Shown here: positions 8,733 to 16,023 of the stretch, in pieces
Position numbering within the stretch: position 1 is the first letter of the stretch
Layout of the letters: every line of letters starts with the position of its first letter
Source of the DNA: Pseudomonas sp. CAN1
Lineage (GTDB): Bacteria > Pseudomonadota > Gammaproteobacteria > Pseudomonadales > Pseudomonadaceae
Assembly: GCF_030462585.1 (NCBI RefSeq)
Contig: NZ_JASMRU010000002.1
Span: 372,001-436,000, forward strand
Length of the DNA: 64,000 nucleotides
Reading direction: 5' to 3'
The notes under the pieces: generated by a model
The model's input: only the letters and a program-made list of their open reading frames with translations
What the model was told of the DNA's origin: nothing
Databases searched by the model: none
Program-made: the position numbers and the translations under genes

Positions 8733-8754
8733 GGGGCCGATGCATTTCGGCCCC
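8733..8754 (+). terminator. Hairpin after thiolase gene
   Basis: GGGGCCGA and TCGGCCCC form a perfect 8-bp stem with a 6-base loop 11 bases after the thiolase stop. There is no T-tract, so it may only support the stronger terminator downstream. Confidence 0.4.
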
Positions 8755-8779
8755 GCGATGTAGCAACTCCGTGACTTCA

Positions 8780-8813
8780 GGCGGCACCGCGCGAGCGGCG
8801 CCGCCTTTTTTTA
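8780..8813 (+). terminator. Rho-independent terminator after thiolase gene
   Basis: A GC-rich stem (GGCGGC...GCCGCC with an internal GCGC loop) is followed directly by seven T residues. It ends the thiolase transcript. Confidence 0.8.
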
Positions 8814-8824
8814 TCCGCAGGATC

Positions 8825-8888
8825 TGTAGGAGCGAACCGCCTCTGGCTTCGGAGCCGGCCGGTGTTCGCGAGCAAGCTCGCTCCTACG
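8825..8888. repeat. GTAGGAGCGAGC repeat with shortened left arm
   Basis: The right arm GTTCGCGAGCAAGCTCGCTCCTAC is intact. The left arm reads TAGGAGCGAACC. Compared with the usual TAGGAGCGAGCTTGCTCGCGAACC, 12 bases are missing exactly between two GCGA direct repeats. Confidence 0.75.
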
Positions 8889-8895
8889 AAGAGCA

Positions 8896-8937
8896 AGGCG
8901 TATGGCGGATAACGCTGGCGCGTTATGCGCCCTACGG
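8896..8937. repeat. Half copy of GTAGGGCGAATAACG-type repeat
   Basis: ATGGCGGATAACG...GCGTTATGCGCCCTACGG matches the right half of the 5834 and 15708 copies. The left half is absent. Confidence 0.6.
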
Positions 8938-8968
8938 AATGGCAGCGGACGGGAAGATAGGGGCTCTC

Positions 8969-9045
8969 GTAGGAGCGGACCTTGTCCGCGAAAGCCTGCC
9001 GGCACCGACCTGGCGGTCGGGTCGCGGATAAGATCCGCTCCTACA
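8969..9045. repeat. GTAGGAGCGGAC-type inverted repeat
   Basis: The left arm CGTAGGAGCGGACCTTGTCCGCG pairs with CGCGGATAAGATCCGCTCCTAC. It is a variant of the main repeat with GGAC/GTCC in place of GAGC/GCTC; a second copy lies at 35999. The 376-base gap 8722-9097 holds only terminators and these repeats. Confidence 0.7.
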
Positions 9046-9097
9046 GGGGACGGCTGCCAATTGGGCCTGGGGCGCAATTTCCTTCTAGATGCGCCCT

Positions 9098-9544
9098 TCA
9101 GCCGCCCTGCAACATGCCCGGGTGCACACGCCGCGAGAAGGGCGTGGAAAGCACCAGCGAGGTCTTGCTGGTACCGAACTGGGCAAGCCGGTCGATCAGC
9201 TCTTCCAGCTCCTGGGTGCAGCTGACCGCGACCTTGAGCATCACGCAGGCTTCGCCGGTGATGCGGTAGCAGTCGATGATCTGCGGGATTTCCAGCAGCG
9301 GGTCGAGCATGCTCTTGCTGCGGTGATCGTTGAGGCGCATCTCGATCAGGCACTGGATCGAGCGGCCCATCTTCGACAGGTCTACGCTGGCGTGGTACCC
9401 GGTGATTACCCCTTCGGCCTCCAGGCGCGCCACGCGGTCGGCGACGGCGGGAGGGGAGAGGTTGATGCGCCGGGCCAGTTCGGCGAAAGACAGCCGGCCG
9501 TCTTCGAGCAGGGCGGCGAGCAGCGCGCGGTCGTACTTGTCCAT
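9098..9544 (-). CDS. Lrp/AsnC-family transcriptional regulator
   Basis: The start is set at ATG 9544 (MDKYDRALLA), giving 148 residues, the normal Lrp length. The N-terminal helix-turn-helix (about 5-60) has LARRINLSPPAVADRVARLEAEGVI, and the C-terminal RAM/AsnC ligand domain follows with YRITGEACVMLKVAV. Lrp-family proteins form octamers that sense amino acids. It is divergent from a YedA-like exporter with 150 bases between, the usual arrangement of a local regulator with the amino-acid or metabolite exporter it controls. Confidence 0.9.
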   Translation of the reverse strand: MDKYDRALLAALLEDGRLSFAELARRINLSPPAVADRVARLEAEGVITGYHASVDLSKMGRSIQCLIEMRLNDHRSKSMLDPLLEIPQIIDCYRITGEACVMLKVAVSCTQELEELIDRLAQFGTSKTSLVLSTPFSRRVHPGMLQGG

Positions 9545-9694
9545 GCAATGACTCCGGTTTTGATTCGACGGCAAGCCTTGTGAAAATCCATCGAATGAAA
9601 AGTGTTATGCCCGTAATGGCGTTGTCTGTGCCTTATCCGGGGCGATTGACCTGCATAAAATGAATCGCCCTGCCTGCCTTGTCGAGCCCCACCC

Positions 9695-10597
9695 ATGACT
9701 ACCCTGCCCATGCCCAGAGCCCGCGTCTCACTGACCCTGATTGCTGCCTTCTTCGCCCTCTACTTCATCTGGGGTTCGACCTACCTGGTGATCCGCATCG
9801 GCGTCGAATCCTGGCCGCCGATGTTGATGGCCGGCTGCCGCTTCATCATTGCCGGGGCGATCCTGTTCGTCTGGATGCTCTCGCGCGGCGCGCCCATGCC
9901 GACGTTCAAGCAATGCCTGTCGGCGGGCGCCATCGGCATCCTTTTGCTCAGCTGCGGCAATGGCGGGGTGACGGTGGCCGAGCACTGGGGCGTGGCTTCG
10001 GGCGTGGCGGCGCTGGCGGTGGCGACCGTGCCGCTGTTCACTCTGGTGTTCGGGCGTTTCTTCGGCAACAAGACCAACGCGCTGGAGTGGGCCGGCATAG
10101 CCCTGGGCCTGTTCGGCATCGTGCTGCTCAACCTCGGCTCGAACCTGCAGGGCAGCCCGGCAGGCGCGGCGCTGATCCTCTTCGCGGCGGCGACCTGGGC
10201 CTTCGGTTCGATCTGGAGCCGGCGCCTGGACCTGCCCGCCGGCGCCATGGCCAGCGCGGTGGAAATGCTGGTGGGCGGTGGCGTGCTGCTGCTGGGCAGC
10301 TTCCTCACGGGCGAGGGCATGGAGCAGATGCCCACGGCCGCCGGCTGGGGCGCCCTGGCTTACCTGGTGGTGTTCGGCTCGATCATCGCCTTCAGCGCCT
10401 ACATGTACCTGCTGGCCAACGTGCGCCCGGCGGCGGCCACCAGCTACGCCTACGTCAACCCGGCAGTGGCGGTGATGCTCGGCGTGGTGTTCGCCGGCGA
10501 GCACATCGGCTTAGCCGAATCCCTGGCGATGGCGGTGATCATCAGCGCCGTGGTGCTGATCGGCCTGCCGCAGTGGCGGCGCAAGGAAGCCCTCTGA
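9695..10597 (+). CDS. yedA: EamA/DMT-superfamily exporter, YedA-like
   Basis: The 300-residue inner-membrane protein has about ten hydrophobic helices in two EamA repeats (about 15-145 and 155-292). FFALYFIWGSTYLVIRIG opens repeat one, and AAATWAFGSIWSRR opens repeat two. The YedA/RhtA group exports amino acids or other small metabolites by proton antiport. The divergent Lrp gene supports an amino-acid-related substrate, an inference from context. A palindrome follows at 10662. Confidence 0.85.
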   Translation: MTTLPMPRARVSLTLIAAFFALYFIWGSTYLVIRIGVESWPPMLMAGCRFIIAGAILFVWMLSRGAPMPTFKQCLSAGAIGILLLSCGNGGVTVAEHWGVASGVAALAVATVPLFTLVFGRFFGNKTNALEWAGIALGLFGIVLLNLGSNLQGSPAGAALILFAAATWAFGSIWSRRLDLPAGAMASAVEMLVGGGVLLLGSFLTGEGMEQMPTAAGWGALAYLVVFGSIIAFSAYMYLLANVRPAAATSYAYVNPAVAVMLGVVFAGEHIGLAESLAMAVIISAVVLIGLPQWRRKEAL

Positions 10598-10661
10598 CTC
10601 GCGGCATGAGCTAAGCCCGAAAGGTTATTTCGCGCGCCTCGCGCGATTCGCTAGGGTATGC

Positions 10662-10690
10662 AACGGCCTCCATTCGGAGGCCGTTCCTCT
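10662..10690 (+). terminator. Terminator-like hairpin after yedA
   Basis: AACGGCCTCC and GGAGGCCGTT form a perfect 10-bp stem around ATTC, followed by CCTCTT. The T-tract is weak, but the stem is strong and well placed, 65 bases after the stop. Confidence 0.6.
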
Positions 10691-10768
10691 TGGATTCTCT
10701 CTTCCCTTTCAGTACACCCGCGCGCCATACGCCCAGGCCACTGATCCACCCTTCGAGCCGAGGTGTGC

Positions 10769-11671
10769 ATGAGTCTGGTGGTGCCGCTTTCCACGCTTTC
10801 CGAACTGCCTCCCACCCAGCGCTGGAGCGATGCCTTGCGCGCGTCCAGCCTGCTGGCCCTGTCGGTGCCCCGCGAGTACGGCGGGCGCGGCGCCGGCTGG
10901 GACGAGGTGCTGCAGACCTTGCGCGATCTCTCCGAGCGCGACGGCACCCTGGCGCGGCTGTTCGCCCTGCATCACCTGCAACTGACCAGCGTGTTGCTGC
11001 TGGGTAGCAGCGAGCAGCGCGAGCGCCTGCTGCCGCTCAGCGTGGAGCGCGAATGGTTGTGGGGCGAGGCGGTGGATCACCAGGAACGCCGCCTGCTGGC
11101 GCGCGAGCATCGGCGCGGCGGTTTCCTGCTGCAGGGCGGGCGCCACGATTGCTTCGGCGCCGAGGCGGTGGACTGGCTGCTGATCTCGGCGCGCCATGCG
11201 CCCAGCGAGGGTTTGCTGATCGCCGCGCTGCCGGCGGATCGCAGCGGGCTGGATCTTTTCGAGCCCAACGGCGGCGGCCTGCTGCATTGCCACGAGGTGC
11301 GCCTGCATCCCGAAGACATCCTGTTGCCGCCCGGCCTGCCATGGACGCCCCGTGCACAACTGCGCGGCAGCCTCTCCGGGCTGCTGCAGGCGAACATCGC
11401 CCTGGGCCTTGCTGTGCAGGCCTTCGAGAACCTGCCGGCGCGGGCGGCGGCGGGGGAGTTGCAGCGCTTGCTGGCGCTGGGGCTGCGGCTGTCCGAGCAG
11501 TCGGCGGTGGCTTTCGAAGCGGCCCAGGCGGCGGGTAACGCATTGAGCTTCAGCCGCAGCGCGGCGTTGGCGACCCTGGTGGCGGAAACCGCCGCGGTGG
11601 CGCAACAGGCGGTGCAGGTCGGCTTGCGCCAGGAGGGTACTCGCGCCCGGGTGCTCGCCGGCGCCACCTGA
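10769..11671 (+). CDS. Shortened acyl-CoA-dehydrogenase-like protein (DszC/SfnB type)
   Basis: Starting at ATG 10769, the 300-residue protein has the helical N-terminal domain of acyl-CoA dehydrogenases (LLALSVPREYGGRGAGWDEVLQTLRDLSERDGTLARLF). The beta-domain is reduced and the C-terminal helical domain ends about 100 residues early compared with the usual 390-410 of DszC/SfnB monooxygenases. These FMNH2-dependent relatives oxidise organosulfur compounds, and the gene lies just ahead of tauABCD. Whether it still binds flavin cannot be judged; it may be a remnant or a specialised partner protein. Confidence 0.65.
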   Translation: MSLVVPLSTLSELPPTQRWSDALRASSLLALSVPREYGGRGAGWDEVLQTLRDLSERDGTLARLFALHHLQLTSVLLLGSSEQRERLLPLSVEREWLWGEAVDHQERRLLAREHRRGGFLLQGGRHDCFGAEAVDWLLISARHAPSEGLLIAALPADRSGLDLFEPNGGGLLHCHEVRLHPEDILLPPGLPWTPRAQLRGSLSGLLQANIALGLAVQAFENLPARAAAGELQRLLALGLRLSEQSAVAFEAAQAAGNALSFSRSAALATLVAETAAVAQQAVQVGLRQEGTRARVLAGAT

Positions 11672-11889
11672 GGCGCCGTATCACGGGCCCTGTAGCGGAA
11701 TCGAGACAAGCGCTGGTGCTCATAAGTTAAGAACTAAAAATTATTTATTCTGAGTTTTTTATATCGGTAATCTAGCTCTACCGGACCGCCGGACCAGGTT
11801 CCACCCACAAGCTTCACCCCATCGAACCCCGTCCCGTGGTCCGTCCCCTCTGTGAGGCCGGCACCGCCGTCATCTTCAGAGGAAACACC
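11672..11889 (+). promoter_or_regulatory. Probable tauA promoter region
   Basis: The 218-base gap contains a sharply AT-rich block (about 11721-11775, including TTAAGAACTAAAAATTATTT and TTTTTTATATCGGTAATCTA), in contrast with the GC-rich surroundings. Sulfate-starvation operons are activated by CysB or Cbl, which bind AT-rich sites without a sharp consensus. Assignment to CysB is inference. A GAGGAAACACC ribosome site precedes tauA. Confidence 0.5.
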
Positions 11890-12909
11890 ATGAACAAACC
11901 TCGTTTTGTACGCCGTGCCGTGGCCGGCGTCGCTGTTGCGGCTGCCCTGTCCTTCCAGAGTGCCGCGTTCGCCGACATCGTCCTGGGCTACCAGACCGGC
12001 ATCGACCCGACCAAGGTCCCGCAGGCCGATGGCACCTATGAAAAGGTCATCGGCGAGAAGCTCGACTGGCGCCGCTTCAACAGCGGCCCGGAAGTGGTCG
12101 CCGCCATCGCCTCGGGCGATGTGCAACTGGGCAACCTCGGTTCCAGCCCGCTGGCCGCTGCCACCTCGCGCGGCCTGCCGATCGTCGCCTTCATCGTCTC
12201 CGCGCAGATCAACGCCGCCGAGGCCCTGGTGGTGCGCAACGGCAGCAAGATCGAGAAGCCCGAAGACCTGATCGGCAAGACCATCGCCACGCCCTTCGTT
12301 TCCACCTCGCACTACAGCCTGCTGGGCGCGCTCAAGCACTGGAAGATCGACCCCACCAAGGTGAAGATCGTCAACCTCAACCCCACCGAGATCGCAGCCG
12401 CCTGGCGTCGTGGCGACATCGATGGCGCCTTCGTCTGGTCGCCCGCCCTGGGCGAGATCAAGAAATCCGGCAAGGTGCTGACCGACGCCGCCGAAGTCGG
12501 CCAGTGGGGCGCACCGACCTTCGAGGTCTGGGTGGCCCGCAAGGACTTCGCCGAGAAGCACCCGGAAGTCATCGCCAAGTTCGCCCGCGTGAGCCTGGAT
12601 TCCTTCGCTGACTACAACGCCCACAAGGCCGAGTGGACCGCCGACTCCGAGCAGGTCAAGAAGATCGCCCGCCTGACCGGTGCCGATCCGAAGGACGTGC
12701 CCGAACTGCTGGCCGGCTCCGCCTTCCCCGAATCCCAGGCGCAGCTGTCGTCCGCCCTGCTGGGCGGCGGCACCGCCAAGGACATCGCCGGTACCGCCGA
12801 ATTCCTGAAAGAGCAGAAGCGCGTGCCTTCGGTGCTCAAGGACTACTCGCCCTACGTCAGCGCTGACTACGTGCGCCAGGCGGAGAGCGTGCAGGTCGGG
12901 CAGCGCTGA
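11890..12909 (+). CDS. tauA: Taurine ABC transporter substrate-binding protein TauA
   Basis: The start is placed at ATG 11890 (MNKPRFVRRA) after AGAGGAAACACC, giving 339 residues with a signal peptide ending near AFA (residue 29). The mature protein has the TauA/SsuA fold: FNSGPEVVAAIASGDVQLGNLGSSPLAAA forms the sulfonate-binding loop, and TEIAAAWRRGDIDGAFVWSPA is typical of TauA. It binds taurine in the periplasm and delivers it to TauBC. A palindromic repeat separates it from tauB. Confidence 0.93.
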   Translation: MNKPRFVRRAVAGVAVAAALSFQSAAFADIVLGYQTGIDPTKVPQADGTYEKVIGEKLDWRRFNSGPEVVAAIASGDVQLGNLGSSPLAAATSRGLPIVAFIVSAQINAAEALVVRNGSKIEKPEDLIGKTIATPFVSTSHYSLLGALKHWKIDPTKVKIVNLNPTEIAAAWRRGDIDGAFVWSPALGEIKKSGKVLTDAAEVGQWGAPTFEVWVARKDFAEKHPEVIAKFARVSLDSFADYNAHKAEWTADSEQVKKIARLTGADPKDVPELLAGSAFPESQAQLSSALLGGGTAKDIAGTAEFLKEQKRVPSVLKDYSPYVSADYVRQAESVQVGQR

Positions 12910-12921
12910 GCAGTTGCTCTT

Positions 12922-12997
12922 CGTAGGAGCGAGCTTGCTCGCGAACACCGGCTGGCACTGAAGCTCGGGCTGGTTCGCGAGCAAGCTCGCTCCTACA
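12922..12997. repeat. GTAGGAGCGAGC palindromic repeat inside tau operon
   Basis: This is a complete copy: CGTAGGAGCGAGCTTGCTCG on the left and GGTTCGCGAGCAAGCTCGCTCCTAC on the right around a 30-base loop. It lies in the 131 bases between tauA and tauB, where it could shield the upstream tauA message from 3' decay. Confidence 0.85.
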
Positions 12998-13040
12998 AAA
13001 GCGCACCACGTATTTCTTCTCACCCTACGGAGGGCAGAAC

Positions 13041-13832
13041 ATGAGCCGTCTGACGGCCGAGGCAGTCAGCCTCACTTTCCAGCAGCGCGGACGCGAGCGC
13101 GTCGTGCTGCAGGACCTCACTCTCAGCCTGGCCAAGGGCGAGTCCCTAGTGGTGCTCGGCCCGTCCGGCTGCGGCAAGTCCAGCCTGCTCAACGTGCTGG
13201 CGGGCTTCCAGGCGCCGGACAGCGGCCGCGTGCAGATCGACGGTCGCACCCTCAGCGGCCCCGGCGGCGAGCGCGGCGTGGTGTTCCAGGACGACGCGCT
13301 GATGCCCTGGCTGAGCGCGCTGGACAACGTCGCGCTGGGCCTGCGCATCCGTGGCGTTGGTGCTGCCGAGCGCAATGCCCGCGCCCATGAAGTCCTCAAG
13401 CTGGTGGGCCTGGGCGAGCACGCGGACTACCGCATCTCGCAGCTCTCCGGCGGCCAGCGGCAGCGCCTGGGTTTGGCCCGCGCGCTGGCGGTGGAGCCGG
13501 ACTTCCTGCTGCTCGACGAACCCTTCGGTGCCCTCGATGCGCTGACCCGCGAGCGCATGCAGGTGCTGACCCTGGATCTGTGGCGCAAGACCGGCAAGGG
13601 CCTGTTCCTGATTACCCACAGCGTCGATGAAGCGCTGTTCCTCGCCACCGACCTGGTGGTGATGGACGGCCCGCCGGCGCGCATCGTCAAGCGCCTGCCG
13701 CTGGACTTCGCTCGCCGCTACGCCGCTGGCGAGCCGGTGCGCTCGATCAAGTCCGACCCGGAATTCGCGCGCCTGCGCCAACTCCTTCTCGACGAGTTCT
13801 TGGAAGAACCGGAGGCCGAACATGCCCACTGA
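13041..13832 (+). CDS. tauB: Taurine ABC transporter ATPase TauB
   Basis: The 263-residue ABC ATPase starts at ATG 13041 after ACGGAGGGC. Walker A is GPSGCGKSS (40-48), the Q-loop is VVFQDDALMPW, the signature is LSGGQRQRLGLARAL and Walker B is FLLLDEPFGALD; the switch His is in LITHSVDEAL. The DDALMPW Q-loop region is typical of the nitrate/sulfonate/taurine subfamily. It drives uptake through TauC. The 3' end overlaps tauC by 11 bases, indicating translational coupling. Confidence 0.93.
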   Translation: MSRLTAEAVSLTFQQRGRERVVLQDLTLSLAKGESLVVLGPSGCGKSSLLNVLAGFQAPDSGRVQIDGRTLSGPGGERGVVFQDDALMPWLSALDNVALGLRIRGVGAAERNARAHEVLKLVGLGEHADYRISQLSGGQRQRLGLARALAVEPDFLLLDEPFGALDALTRERMQVLTLDLWRKTGKGLFLITHSVDEALFLATDLVVMDGPPARIVKRLPLDFARRYAAGEPVRSIKSDPEFARLRQLLLDEFLEEPEAEHAH

Positions 13833-14640
13833 TACCCTCGCCGGCAAACTCCCGGCCGCCGCGCCGACCGCCCGCAGCGTGCCGCGCGACTACCGTCGCT
13901 GGGCTGCGGCCGGCAGCGTCGGCTCGATCTTCGTGCTCTGGTGGCTGGCCACGCACCTGGGCTGGGTCGACACCCTGTTCCTGCCCGCGCCGGAGCAACT
14001 GGTGGAAGCCTTCCAGCGCCTGCTCGCCGAAGGTTACGTCGACGCATCGCTGTGGCAACACATCGGCACCAGCCTGCTGCGCGTGCTGCTGGCGCTGGGT
14101 GCGGCGGTGCTGACGGCCATCCCGCTGGGCATCCTGATGGGTCTCAACCCGCTGGTGGGCGCGGCCTTCGATCCGCTGGTGGAGTTCTACCGCCCGGTGC
14201 CGCCGCTGGCCTACCTGCCGCTGATCGTCATCTGGTTCGGCATCGGCGAGCTGTCCAAGGTGCTGCTGATCTACCTCGCTCTGTTCGCGCCGCTGCTGAT
14301 CGCCACGGCAGCCGGCGTGCGCCGCGTGGACAAGTCGCGCATCCAGGCCGTGCGCTGCCTGGGCGCCAGCCGCCTGCAGGTGGTGCGCCACGTGATCCTG
14401 CCCAGCGCGCTGCCGGATGTCCTCACCGGCCTGCGCATCGCCCTGGGCGTGGGCTGGTCGACCCTGGTCGCCGCCGAGCTGATCGCCGCCAACCGCGGCC
14501 TCGGCTTCATGGTGCAGTCCGCCGCGCAGTTCCTCGCCACCGATGTGGTGGTGCTGGGCATCCTGCTGATCGCCGCCATCGCACTGAGCTTCGAGCTGGG
14601 CCTGCGCTGGTTGCAGAAGCGGTTTGCTTCCTGGGAGTGA
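13822..14640 (+). CDS. tauC: Taurine ABC transporter permease TauC
   Basis: The 272-residue inner-membrane permease has six predicted helices. The EAA coupling motif lies at VRCLGASRLQVVRHVILPSALPDVLTGLRIALG (about 175-207), which docks on TauB. The N-terminal stretch before WWLATHLGW is cytoplasmic and polar. The start overlaps tauB. An inverted repeat of a different family separates it from tauD. Confidence 0.93.
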   Translation: MPTDTLAGKLPAAAPTARSVPRDYRRWAAAGSVGSIFVLWWLATHLGWVDTLFLPAPEQLVEAFQRLLAEGYVDASLWQHIGTSLLRVLLALGAAVLTAIPLGILMGLNPLVGAAFDPLVEFYRPVPPLAYLPLIVIWFGIGELSKVLLIYLALFAPLLIATAAGVRRVDKSRIQAVRCLGASRLQVVRHVILPSALPDVLTGLRIALGVGWSTLVAAELIAANRGLGFMVQSAAQFLATDVVVLGILLIAAIALSFELGLRWLQKRFASWE

Positions 14641-14660
14641 CCTTCCGAAACCGAGCAAGG

Positions 14661-14822
14661 ACCCTCTCCCTAACCCTCTCCCTGAAGGGAGAGGGGACTG
14701 GCCGGAGCGGCTCCATGATCACCGCTCACTGACGATTTTCCGTGGCTGAAGGACTGAGCCGTCCTGCCCGAACATGCGGAACAAGCCCCCTCTCCCTTCA
14801 GGGAGAGGGCTGGGGAGAGGGG
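14661..14822. repeat. CCCTCTCCC-type long inverted repeat
   Basis: Left arm 14661-14699 (CCCTAACCCTCTCCCTGAAG...) and right arm 14785-14822 (CTCCCTTCAGGGAGAGGGCT...) are inverted, and each is itself a small palindrome. The loop is about 85 bases. This common Pseudomonas-type intergenic family sits between tauC and tauD; a related copy lies at 49750. Confidence 0.7.
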
Positions 14823-14855
14823 CTCTCCCCGTGAACCTCACGAGAGAACACGAAC

Positions 14856-15692
14856 ATGACCACCCTGAGTATCGAACCCCTCAGCCCGGCCCTGGGCGCC
14901 ATCGTTTCCGGCGTGCGCCTGGCCGACCCGCTGGAAGACGCAGCGCAGCGCCAGATCGAGCAGGCCCTGCTCGCGCACCAGGTGCTGTTCTTCCGCGACC
15001 AGCCGCTGACGCCGACCCAGCAGGCGAACTTCGCCGCGCGCTTCGGCGACCTGCACATCCACCCGATTTACCCCAGCTCGCCCGAGCTGCGCGAAGTCAT
15101 CGTCCTCGATACCGCCGTCACCGACGTGCGCGACAACGCCATCTGGCACACCGACGTGACCTTCCTGGAGACCCCGGCGTTGGGCGCCGTACTGGCCGCC
15201 AAACAACTGCCGCCCTACGGTGGCGACACCCTGTGGGCCAGCGGCATCGCGGCCTTCGAGGCGCTGTCGAAACCGCTGCAGCAGTTGCTCGACGGCCTTA
15301 CCGCGACCCACGACATCAGCAAGTCCTTCCCCCAGGAACGTTTCGGCGCCAGCGACGCCGACCTCGCGCGCCTGGAGGAAGCACGCAAGAAAAACCCGCC
15401 GCGCAGCCATCCGGTGATCCGCACGCACCCGGTCACCGGGCGCAAGGCGCTGTTCGTCAGCGACGGCTTCACCACCCGCATCAACGAGCTGGAGCCGGCG
15501 GAAAGCCGCGCCATTCTCGACCTGCTGTTCGCCCACTTCGCCCGCCCGGAGTTCACCCTGCGCTGGCGCTGGAAGGAGAACGACGTGGCCTTCTGGGACA
15601 ACCGCGTGACCCAGCATTACGCGGTGGATGATTACCGCCCGCAGCGCCGGGTGATGCATCGGGCGACCATTCTTGGCGACAAGCCGTTCTGA
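14856..15692 (+). CDS. tauD: Taurine dioxygenase TauD
   Basis: This 278-residue Fe(II)/2-oxoglutarate dioxygenase has iron ligands His98 and Asp100 in WHTDVTF and a distal His254 in QHYAVDDY. Arg residues in RPQRRVMHR bind 2-oxoglutarate. It hydroxylates taurine at C1, releasing sulfite and aminoacetaldehyde in the cytoplasm. It ends the tauABCD set. The GPS of sulfur use is complete here: uptake by TauABC and desulfonation by TauD. Confidence 0.93.
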   Translation: MTTLSIEPLSPALGAIVSGVRLADPLEDAAQRQIEQALLAHQVLFFRDQPLTPTQQANFAARFGDLHIHPIYPSSPELREVIVLDTAVTDVRDNAIWHTDVTFLETPALGAVLAAKQLPPYGGDTLWASGIAAFEALSKPLQQLLDGLTATHDISKSFPQERFGASDADLARLEEARKKNPPRSHPVIRTHPVTGRKALFVSDGFTTRINELEPAESRAILDLLFAHFARPEFTLRWRWKENDVAFWDNRVTQHYAVDDYRPQRRVMHRATILGDKPF

Positions 15693-15707
15693 AAGCTTGC
15701 CGTTCTG

Positions 15708-15780
15708 GTAGGGCGCATAACCCGGAACGGGTTATCCGCCGCAATGGCGGATAACGCCGCAGGCGTTATGCGCCCTGCGG
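15708..15780. repeat. GTAGGGCGCATAACC-type inverted repeat
   Basis: GTAGGGCGCATAACC on the left and GTTATGCGCCCTGC on the right enclose GGGTTATCCGCC / GGCGGATAACGCC. It is the same family as the 5834 and 36107 copies. Confidence 0.7.
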
Positions 15781-15794
15781 TCCGACAGGCTTTT

Positions 15795-15873
15795 CGTAGG
15801 AGCGAGCTTGCTCGCGAACGGACTCTCCGATGAATCCTGAGTTATGCGGTTCGCGAGCAAGCTCGCTCCTACA
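15795..15873. repeat. GTAGGAGCGAGC palindromic repeat
   Basis: Both arms are complete (TAGGAGCGAGCTTGCTCGCG and CGCGAGCAAGCTCGCTCCTA). Together with the 15708 element it fills most of the 331-base gap between tauD and the OPT transporter; the remaining 150 bases would hold the OPT promoter. Confidence 0.85.
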
Positions 15874-16023
15874 GGTCCTGCTTTGCCTGGGAATTTCCCG
15901 CCATCCCCGTGACTTGCGGCAACAAAGCCGCACCACAGACCGCATTCGTCGCCATTCTGGGTCGCGGTGGATGGCGCACTGTCCTACGCTTTGGCAGTTT
16001 CGCTTCATAAAGAGATTGCCTAC

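Noticed and set aside
8820-9050. CRISPR-like cluster of short repeats
   Set aside because: The repeats are palindromic, of several families, unequal in spacing and scattered over the whole window as single intergenic units; no cas genes are present.
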